A DNA stretch of 64,000 nt from Rhopalosiphum padi (lineage: Eukaryota; Arthropoda; Insecta; Hemiptera; Aphididae): positions 42,441,019 to 42,505,018 of the forward strand of contig NC_083600.1 in the NCBI RefSeq assembly GCF_020882245.1. Direction: 5' to 3'. The notes under the pieces were generated by a model. The model saw only the letters and a program-made list of their open reading frames with translations. It had not been told where the DNA came from and did not search any database. A program made the position numbers and the translations under genes. The stretch's first letter is position 1, and every line of letters starts with the position of its first letter. Positions 51,101 to 63,100 of this stretch are shown here, one piece after another.

Positions 51101-54100
51101 ACTTAAGTGCATTTAAAAACTCTTAAAAAGGATTAAAATATTTTTTTCGTATATATTTATAATTTATACTAAATTTGCCCTACATTGAAGTTTTGTCAAA
51201 ACTACTATCGACTCTAATACTCAGTTATATTTTTACTTTAAAAGCTAAGTTATTTAATCAATTGTTATACTTTGTATAGATTTAACTAATTGTAAATTGT
51301 TTTTTTTCCATGTAATTTCGTTGAATCGTTAATCAAGCATGGAAATATCTAATGGATTGGAAAAAGCATTAAGTTATGTTTTTTTTATTTATTACTTCAG
51401 AACATTTAATACTAAAACAATTGAAATAGAAAAACTTATAAAATATTAAACTTAATGTTTTTAAATTAGGTAGGTTGTAATTTTTTTTTATCTAAATCAA
51501 ATGTAGACTAAAATGAAAAAAGTTGTTTACTAATGCACTATTACAGAATCTTCATTCAAAAAAAAATAATTACTCAACTATTTGTTTACGACACTTTTAA
51601 ATATTTGGAAAATTCGTTTCATTGTTTCATTTCTACTGAAATTGTGTATTTTTAAAATATGATTAAAGTAAATTAACATTATATTAATATCAAAGTATTC
51701 TGGGATTTCCATCGAGTTTTGGTTCGGTCAAAACAATAATCAAAACAACATCTATTGTTATAATACTATCATTTTTGACGATATAATTACTTATAGGTAC
51801 TTATCTGTTATAAAAAAAATGGCTGGGAAAATTAATCTAATAACAAATTGATTAAAATAAGTGATATTTTTCAAATGTATAAAAACATTTCTTATTGTAG
51901 ATTGATCAATGAACCATCTTTAATTTCATTTTCATATACCGCCTATAAACTGTTTTCAAATAAAAATAAACTTTTACTATATAAAAATAAAACAAATATA
52001 TAACATAATATGTAATAATTATATAATATCTACATGGTTTTAATCCTGAACATTATTTAAAATGTATTTTTTTTTTTTTTTTATAAATATGGAGTCAAAA
52101 TACAAAATAGTAAAAAGTCCTTTAAGTGGACGGTATAACCGCATGTGTTGTCTCTGTCTTACTTACATACAATATGGACAATATTCGTTCACCAGAATTC
52201 ATTTTGTGATGTTAGCTTTTAATATTAGAGTAAATTTTTTTATTATTTAATTTAATGGTAAGAATATTATCTAGGAAATATCATAGGCTTTTAATGATAT
52301 TATTATTTTAAAGTGAGTTATGAACATTTTAAAGTTGTAATATTTTACATAGCTATATAACTCACTTTAAAACGATAATATATTCTTTCTTTTAAATTTG
52401 ATAATAGGTAAATTTACTCTTATATTAATGCTAACATCACAAAATGTATTCCGTTGAACGCAAATTGACTATGATGTACGTTAGTAAGACAGAAACAACA
52501 TCACATGCGGGTTTATCGTCCTCTTAATAAATAATTTATTTTACTTATGTACCTACTAATGTAGGTTAATAACTTTTGTTGTTGAAGCAATGACCGTTAA
52601 CAGTTAATAAAAAAATAAAAATATATTCATTATTATGAAATAAAGCATCGGTTTTTTAATATTTTTGACATACGTGCGATAGTACATATTATTAATAAAT
52701 ATATTTTATAAACAATATAAAAATTGTTTCGTTTATTGTACAATTATTATTAAGTATTTAGTAAACCCAAGCATGTTTCAATGGTTTGTACCCTATATAA
52801 TAACTATTTGAAAAATAAGATTTTATCAACAATATAATACATATTTTTGATAATTACTATAATTATGTCTTATTGTCTTATTTACAAAGGAGGGTAATTT
52901 AATAGAAAAAGTAACTTGAGTTTGTTAAGTACCTATACTTAAATCAACATAAAGAACGTTAATTTATCTATCAGTAATAAATAACAAACAATATATGTAC
53001 CTACCTAATATATAATAGTTAAATGGATTAATTTTAAATAATAACTAAATATTTTGTTGACAATTTATTCTACTATTTACTTTCACTGTATACAGTAGCA
53101 GTAAATGTTTAAGTAATTTAGAACACGTTTATTTTAAGTCATTAAATCAAGCAATACTGATTTGTTTATTTTTTATTTAAAATCATTCTATACAGCGTAA
53201 TTGAAACAGAAAAATAATTGATTCATTAGTTTTAACTTTATAGTTGAAAATAAATATTTAAATATGATTTCAATATAACGTAAGTATTATTTTTTAACTT
53301 ACCCTTTTTAATTGAGTTAAAGTTTAAAGAAATTAACTTCTTGACTACCTACTAAATGATCCAATGCCTTGGACAGTCGTAATTTGCAGCTGTTTAGATT
53401 CTATTTCGTTGAAAATGTCACTATTAAAATACTAGTGTAAAATACATTATACATACATCCGTTTGGGCAAGCACGTCGTATATAGAGTTTCGGTCATATT
53501 AATAAGCAAGTATCAAATACCCGAGCTGAATAAATATAGTAATAGATTAGACACACGTGCGCTAGACTGTTTACATAATACATTGTACCAAAAGCAATAT
53601 GAAATTGCCCGTATAAGATGGACGATGGTTTTTATCTTAGAGGGTCCGATAAAAAAAGTAATTTCAAAGATGGACAACCAGGTTATGAAGTTTATTAAGA
53701 ACTCAGTTTACGGATTTATTAAATCATTTTTAGAATTTTTTAGTCCTATGTAAAAATATATAATTGAAGTCAGTATACGGGTTATTATATTATGTAATCC
53801 ATTTTTTAGTAAATATCTAGGTATATTACCCGTGTAGTGATGTGTACAAATTTCTTAATTCTGTAGTAACGGAAAAGTAGTTTTGGAACCATCTATTCCT
53901 TCGGTAAAAATATTTAAACATGATTATTGTAATATACTTCTCTAACAATGTATCACTTAAATCTGATAATTTTAAACAAAATATTTGTATTATCTACCTC
54001 AATTTTTAAATTCTATATGACGTAGTGTTACACATTTTACACGTTGAAGGGCAAGGGATTTTTATTACAGTTAATTTATTTTGCCACGAGATCCAAATTT

Positions 54101-57100
54101 GAGTCTCAAAAAATGAAAAAATAAGATAAAAAGAAAGTGAAATCCATAGTCAATTTTCACGACACAACTCACAATATCTGTACGACTATAGTACTAATGG
54201 TACTATACCATCGAATAATTATATGTTATTCTGTGACAATGATTTAATAAGCGAATAAGCGATACCTTTGATTGAGCCTAATTTATCGGTACTTTTTCAT
54301 TGGATTCGAATACTATACAGTGTTGCCACATAATTTTGGTATTTTTAGCAAAGAAATAATTTAATTTGTTTTTGTTATGAATTTTTTTCTATATAAACAT
54401 TGTTTTAAGTAAATTCTCAATCTCAATTACTAAAAAATTAATAATGTTTAACAAATGTTCTAATGACAATAAATTAATAATTGTAATAATATTATGTAAA
54501 ATAAATATTATCATCCATGTGATGTATGATAAGAATGTTCGTTTTTTTTTTTATCTTTTTGTTTGTCAAATATATTCATTTTAAGAATTATTATATATTA
54601 TTATTTATTGTATATAATTAAGATTTTTATTTTATTTGATGATTTCTATATATAAATTTAAATATATAAATATTATTTTCAATTGGGCTTATGAAGTAAA
54701 TGAACTTGTAACATGTTACTTTTAGCTGTACCTACATAAACAAAAAAAATTTTAACCCAATACTGGAATTTCATTTATGAAGATGTTAATACTCGAATGG
54801 TCAAATTTAAGTTTCAAGTTGACAGTAATAAAATTAATTATTTAGTGAATGATTCCGTACGATCATGAGATCTATTTTTAGATCGAATTGTGGTCAACAT
54901 GTTAAAACAAGAAACTATAAATTCATGGATTTAAAGGTACTATTTAAATAAAAATATTTTTATAATAAAATATCATAATATGCAACATACTTAAACAATA
55001 ACTTTCGACTATAGATTTATTAACCTTATGATATTCTTACATTTTAATCTATTATACACGTAAAATGCCTACGTGATTTATAAAATAATTAAATTATATA
55101 TAGGTATAGGTACTATTTTATTTTAGTAGAAATATCTTTCAAAAAAATAAATTTTAGAACTTTAAGTTTATACAATTGTTTTTCTACTTAATTTAATAGT
55201 GAATATGTTTAAAAAGTTATTGTTTGATTGATATAAATTGTAAAAAATTTGTCCAATAATCTCTGACGTTTTAAATGTTATACACTGCGTGTGGTCATAA
55301 ATAGTGTTATGAATGTTATGATAAACTACTGTCAGTTAAATTAAATACTGTCACAAGTTTTATTCCGCACGGGTGGGCTTCATAAAGAGCATGTAAAATA
55401 CTCTTTGATTGTTAGACTATTGAATTTATTTTGCAATAAGAAACTTATTTGTTGTATTCAAATTTACTCCAAAAGAAGGAATCTTTGAATTATAGTACAG
55501 CGCTTAAGATATTATTTTATATAGGTACCTGTGACTAAAGTTTAATTTATATTTCGTAAAACCATCACTTAACTATTTATCGAATTCTCGAGATTATGCA
55601 TTACGCATTTATTCATAATCTAGGAAATCAATAAATTAAGTTTGATATCACTAATCTTTTTTTTTTTAAATTTAAATTATTACAATATTAAATGATCAAT
55701 ACAAATAATAAAATAATATTTTTTTAAATTGATTTAAAAAAAAAAACCCCATTTAATTCAAAAGTTATATTTTTATATTCTACTATCTTACTGTTTATTT
55801 TGCAAACATGCTTGTATGTATATACTTCGAAAACATATTACTTATCTAATATAAATAGATTTATTTTTATATTTTTATAGCACAAAATAAAATGTCACAT
55901 AAAGTTTTAGATTAATAAATATCGTTACTTTTATTATTGCCGTAACATTTAATAAGTTTACTGCAAAAGTATATATTTTAACTTTTAAATGAGAGTGTTT
56001 GTATAACACAAACGTAGTCTGAAGGTATATTATTATACATATTACAATTAAATAACTATAGTAAATTATTAACCCATGTATCAGCGTAATATCGAGATTA
56101 CGAAAATGTATTGTAAATATCTAAACGTTATTTTTTTTTAAACCATTCAATAATATATTATTAATATATAAAGTTATTTATATTTAAAAGAAAATGATAA
56201 ACAATTTTTTTTTAAATTTATTGGAATGTATTACGTCTATAGAGAACGTTATGCAATTATCATTCATGAACTTCGAACTTATTCTATTTTCGACTATGTC
56301 AAAATGAAATAGTTCATCACACAAAATCAAATGAGCGAACAATGATATCCGTTATGATTACATAACCTTTATAATATGTTTTAGTGACTTTTCATAGCAA
56401 ACAAAAGTATTATAGAAATAATATTTATATTTATATTCAATTTTAATGTGTTTATTTACGTTTTTTTAATAATTATTCTTAGGTGTATAATACCTACACT
56501 TTTAAATTTATAAACTGATGTTGTATACTTAATGCGATTTATTCTAATCAATATTATGTTTCTTAGTTTTCTACTAAACAACCACTTTTGTGATAGTTGG
56601 TATGAATTTGAAATCCAAACATATCTTAAGTAAGGTATCTACCCTTGAAAAAACTTCAATAAAAAAAAAATATATTATATCAATATTCAGTTAAAATTAA
56701 ATGAATATCAAATCAAATTCTATCGCACAATTACTATTATAGTAAAAGACTAATTTATTGGGGCAATATTTTTTGTTGACAATAAAGATGAGTAAACTGT
56801 GTAATTGGTACCTACTATTATTTTTAAATATTCTATGCTAAAATTAACATAATCCATCGAGCCATTGCAATATACGAATTTAAATCTATATTTTCTTTTG
56901 TACATTTATATAGGTACTCCTTTCATATAAGCATTAGCATTCTCGAGTAGACATAAAGTTATGTTTTATACGTTTTGGAGTAGGTAATCCATTATTAATG
57001 AATGTCAATAACAATTATTGTAATATTGTAATATGCCATTTCGTGCATGTGATTTCAAACGACCCAAAGCATAAGATGTGTTTGTTTCGTTATTATAATA

Positions 57101-60100
57101 TTAAATTATTGTGTATATATATTTTAATAACTATATATAACAATATGAAATGTACAGTGTAGGCACACGCTGTACCTCTACATCTACATTTATGTACTTA
57201 CCTATGTACATCTATGTAATTTGAGCATTTGATTATTCAATTATTCACGAATATTATGATTATACGATTACGTATAGTGTAGAATTTATGTAATTTATTC
57301 GTATTGTGTTTACTACAGGAGCGAATAAAAGTAACAGATGAGTGAGAATGAATTTGCAGTTTTTTTTTTCATTTAAACCCTTTCAATGAAATATACACAC
57401 ACATTACAGCATCATGATTAGTTTTTTTTCATTATTAAATATTGTAAAATGTTGTAATTCCCATATTTTTAACGAAGAAACACACAAGTGACAATTTATA
57501 CGAAATGTTCATAACATTCATCTCTTCGTATTAGTGTATGATGTATACATAACACTTAAAAGTGACGAATGAAAGTCGTCAGAAAAAACGTAAATATTAA
57601 TAGTTACTATAGAATATAGATAGAATTGCTTATGCACGTGCAAAACGATACGATTCGACGAACCCATTATTGCAGGTAATGAGTGGTTGAAAATTATTCA
57701 CCGTTATCTCGTCCGGCTTCCTAAAGCAATAAAACGTGCTATTTTTTTAAAAATCGATATAGAATATTAAACGTATTTATTAATGCAAGAACAATAAACA
57801 ATTTATGATTAATGTTCTTCTGACCTTGTTGATAACTTTTGGGTTGACCTCCAGGCGTTACACTACGTGTTATAATGTCTCGTTAACAGATTGTACAACG
57901 AAATAAAATACGAGTTCCAGTACCTTAAAATCAATATAAAAACAAGTACTTAACATCAGACGTAGAATTTAGAAACAATAAACATATTTAACATACGAAA
58001 CTTTACAATAAAGCACGTTCAACATTTCCAATATCATTGTCCTTAATTCTCAATCTTGACCGTATCTGTAGGAATAATATAGTATATTTAAAATCTACTT
58101 ATGTATATATTTTTATTATGTTACAGGTTTTAGCATTTTGGAAGCTACAAATATCGCCGAACAAAATGTGGGCGTTAGCATTACTAGCGGCCGTTGTGCT
58201 AACGACAAGGCGTACAAACTTAACGAAAGAGCTATTTTAAGTATAGAGACGTCTCAGATATTTCCCGAGTTCCAACAATTTCCTTTAGATTTTTCAATAT
58301 TAGCCGAGATCAGAACTGACCAAGGTTTGGATGAAATAATGATAAAGCTTACTTAAATACCATTTAAAATTTAAAGACAAATTAAAAAAAAAATGTTTAG
58401 ATTAACGTCACCTGCTTTACGCATCTTTGTGGTTTTAATATAAACCACAAAATAATATAAGTTTTATGTTTTGCGAAATATAAACAATTTTGATAATTAT
58501 TCAAGGAGAGAACTATTTATATTAAAACGTGATTACACAAATATGTTTGCTGATTGAAAATTTTATATGTTATAATATGTAATGTATTCAATCAAAGATA
58601 AATAAGCACGTGTCTAATTAAAGTTAAAAAATAAATAGATAGACTTGAATAATAGTAATACATCAATATAAATATAAAAATACATTTTTAAGACTAGTGA
58701 ACGTCGTTCTTGAATTTTGTATACAATTTACAATAAATAATTTTAAGTTTAAAATTAGAATCCGTAGTTTATACAATTTACTGTCTTGTGTGTGGTCCAC
58801 AAATTACGTTTACGCCAAAAAAATTGCAAAAAAATACAATTTTCATAAATATTAATGTAAATAAAAAAAGTGCATTATGTTAATAATTAAATACAAAAAT
58901 TTAAATAGATTTTTGACTGTAGGTGGAAGAAAAAAAAGCCGATAGTAAGTTATGGTTATGATAAGTATAATAGTGGTCGGTACTTGAGACAAATAATAAA
59001 TAAAATGTTTCTCATTTTAGCTTCTTTTCATTTGAAATTAAAACAAAATAATTTGAATATTATAAAAAATTGTTTGGATTTCCATACATTTGTGTTCAGC
59101 TTATAAATTATAAAACCTTGTTTTTGGCGCTTTTTCACGCACGAGCACGTTATGGCTATGGAGAAACTGACGCTCTGGGCACCTGATGTTGTCAGTAGAG
59201 AACGGCGGCTAACGGGTTGCAATGATAAATTAACACTGTTGTTTATAGTATTTAATTATAGTCGTTTCCTAGCAAAATGGTTTTTCATTTCTCGATAGCG
59301 ATGCCGCCATTACGGTGTTTCTTTTAATACAACTTTATTGTACTTAAGCTAGGAATATATTTTTTTTATTAATATATACAAATCATTTTTTAATTTGAGT
59401 TTATCTAAATAAAATTTATTATATATTATAGAAAATATAAAGTTTTAAATATAATACTTATATAATATATATTTTTTTCGATTTAAGAAATATAATACTA
59501 TTTAACATGAAACCCTATATGCATTCCATATAAGTACAATGTAAAACATTTATTCAGTTTTATTTTGTAAAATATAACTGTGAAATTTAGTGTACTCGTA
59601 TGTTATTATTGTCACGAATCTTCATTACGTGTGTCATATATATAAAAGACTTTTGAGTACTTTACTACTTTAAATGTCTATAAAGGTTTGATCAATCAAA
59701 AAAAAAGTAATCTGTCCATTTAATCGATTAAAAATTTAATTAAATATTAGAATAATTTATTTCCAATTTAAAACAGGAATGTCACTAGGATTCTGAAATA
59801 AAATGTATGTTGATTATATTTAAAAAATAAATTATATTTTCTCTGATTAATTAGTAATGATACCAACAAGAGTATGCATAGTTTTATAAATTTTTAACCA
59901 AAGAATATAGATTAAAATAACACAGAATGGTTTAACAATTAAAATATGAGATGATTTTTTTAATATTAAAACACTACAATTTTTTTTTATAGAAATTCAA
60001 TTAATTATTACTATACATATATAATTAGTCTATAAATAAAATATGATAAAACTAAATGTATTAATCTAAATTTAATAACAAAAATATTAAAATTAAATGC

Positions 60101-63100
60101 TTTCAAAAATTTAAAAATCAATTTAGCTTTTAAAAATACCACTTAGTAAGTAATAAAATGATTAGCTTGTAGAGGAAAGATTTTTGACTCAAAGGTATGA
60201 TATTATGATCTTAAATTATGACCAATTATTTACATTCCAGAAGTTTCTTTAAATAATATTGATATATTTTTGATATATTTTCACGTTTTACTATTTCTAA
60301 TTTTTAATTTGAATAACTGCATTATGTAGATTGGATCGTTTTTTTTATAAAAACGTTACACAACTAATTTTACCAGTTATATATATATATATTTTTTAAC
60401 ATTTTATTATGTCAAAAATAATTGTTTAAACAGGTTCCGATACAAACAGAGTTTTTCTCATTTACAATGAAGCAGGAGATGAACAGTTGGGTTTGACAGT
60501 TGGGAGTGACATTATGTTGTTTTATAACGACATGGAAGCCCAAGAAGGATATAAGACCAAAATAAAATTTAATACTATCATCAACGATAATCGGTAAGTT
60601 AAAAAAAACAAAATGAATCGTCGGATTTTAATTTCATAGTTTATCTTTTAGTATATAATATTTAATCATACGTTAACACTGTAATTATATATGAAACGTT
60701 ATTACATTTATGTTATATATACATGTATTATTTGAGTATTCAGAATAGTTTATTTCCAAATAACCTAAACTTAGCAATTATTAAACTATTGCACAAAGGT
60801 AGTAATCGTAAAAATATGGGTAGTTATCATCTTATTGATCAATTTTCGTGCTATCCAATTTTGAAAAAATTATAAAATTAAGATTTATCTTATAGCTGGA
60901 AAAAATAAACTATAATTGAAAAATCAATACTACGTTTTCAGACCGTTTCGTTACTGAAACTGCTCTGTATAATGTTACGCAGTTTTTAAATGGAACATTA
61001 GATAATAATAAAAATGCGATTGAAGTTTTCTTATATTTGGAAAAGAATTTGATACGTACTAAACATCATAATACTCTATACTCTTACGGTTCTTACCTAA
61101 TTTTGAAATAAATAACAAATCATATTTTGGTTTGTAAATTATCTATATGACAGAAAAATGTAGTTGAAATTAATAATATAATACACGATACCAAATATAT
61201 TAAGTATAGTGTATCACAAGATAATGGCTTAGGGCCAATTTTTTTTTTTATTATACATTAATGCAGTATGTGATGTAAATATTAACAGCAGTTTATAGGT
61301 AGCTTTTCTCAGAATTATGTAACTCACAATAGTGTTCAAATTTATAGATTGTCGTGTACATGTATGTAAAACAACTATCTGTATATTTTTCTTTCTTTAG
61401 ACACTCTCTGTACTCTATAATACGTTGTAAAGTATTTTTGAATACTTTTTTTTTAGTATTATCTATTATATTCATATAATCATAATATTGTGTATGAAAT
61501 TAAAATTAATGATAAAAAAATAGTTACTAATTTCCTACGAAAAGTTGTAATAATTTTGAAATATATATAATTTCAATAGTTATTGCTAAATAATCAATGC
61601 TTAATAATTCATATGTTTCCTTAAATTATTTTGTCACATTTGTACAACTGGTCATTAGGACTAATTTAATTATTTAATCATTTAATATTTTTTAATTTTC
61701 ACATAAACATTAAATTTATATATTATTGTATAACACTGCGATATCAACTCTAAGTGGATTTTTTTACCAAACAATAGAATACGGGATACAGTGAAATAAA
61801 GTTAAATCCTGAAATTATACAATATGTGGTTTTAAATAATTCTATTTTATTAAATTTAAAAAAAAACTTTAAAATACTACAGTTTTTCATATTTGCATAC
61901 AAAACAAAACTCTTACCACAAATGTATACAAAAAGAAGTAATTTATAAAATTAAATTGACAATATCCAGAATAAATTGAATTTTTTTTGTATCAAATAAA
62001 GTAAATACTAGTTAGTAGGTATACATGTTATCATTTAATAAATCTTGGAATATGAAAGTGCATGAAATAGAGTTATTCAATAATTATATAATATTAAAAA
62101 ATATAATAAGACATTTTTATTATATTTTTAATATGTTTACTAAATTCAGAGTACCTAAATTAAATTTTGACCCTGTGTGTTATACACTCTTTTTTCATTT
62201 TCAATATAATATAATCTTTTATTTTTAAACTAGAAACACACTAGTGTATTTGCAATACACTTTAAAAATGTACTATCATAAATACCAATACGTATTTACA
62301 TCATACAATTATTATGGATATGGAATCTTTACAATCACCACCACTTCAAAGAAGCGAACCCCACAAAACTATATGGTTATTTTATTGTATGGTATTAATG
62401 CAAATAACTAAAAACTATTTAACGTTTAAAATAACTTTTAATACAACATAATATAATGAAACATTATAGATTTTTGATTTTTCAGACAGAATACTAAAAA
62501 ATATACTCGTAAATTTAAAATTGAATTTGTCAGTAAGTATTGAAGAATGTATAAATTGAATATAAAAATCATCAAAAAAAAATTAAGATACTAAAAATAA
62601 ATATTTTTAATAAAGCCGTTACCTAAAATCTATTATAATATTTAATTTCGAAATTCATACACACAATATTATGAAACTTTTGAGATACAAATTTTTTAAT
62701 TTATGTTGAATATAACAGTATAATTAAAGTTAACAAAAATTATAAATTATCTTTATATAATATTATGAAGGTAAAAATATTACGAGTATGATATTATTTT
62801 ATTGTATTCAATATATTTTGTATCATACAAATATACAATATTTATATACCTTATAAAATAAGTGTTGACTGTTTGAAACTTTGAGGAATTATCATAGAGA
62901 ATATAATTTTTTGTTACTTAAACACGTGTTATAGGTGTTATAAAAATGATTTTATTGTGTCATAATATTTACTAAATATAACAAAAAAGTTATATACAAT
63001 TATTAGATCAGATAAACGTATTCTTATTTCTGTCTATCTTATTTCAACTCTTAGGAAAGTGGAGAAACTAGAAACCCTTACAACATCCGCTGTAAATACG

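Larger units (their letters stand above)
34665..58126 (+). other. Very long first coding intron of the collagen-like gene
   Basis: About 23.5 kb between a GTAAAT donor and a TTACAG acceptor. No convincing internal coding exon was found. It contains a GC-richer island (38200-38560), a fold-back element (39636-40345), an (AT)n tract (45062-45101), two reverse transcriptase fragments (47092-47433 plus strand, 49648-50125 minus strand), an unexplained frame on the minus strand (50288-50555), a second fold-back element (52122-52527) and an orphan open frame (53436-53753). Long first introns in insect matrix genes often carry enhancers. Confidence 0.5.

Noticed and set aside
58037..58240. 67-codon frame overlapping the TSPN exon
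   Set aside because: It lies in a different frame from the domain-encoding exon 58127-58324 and is a shadow.
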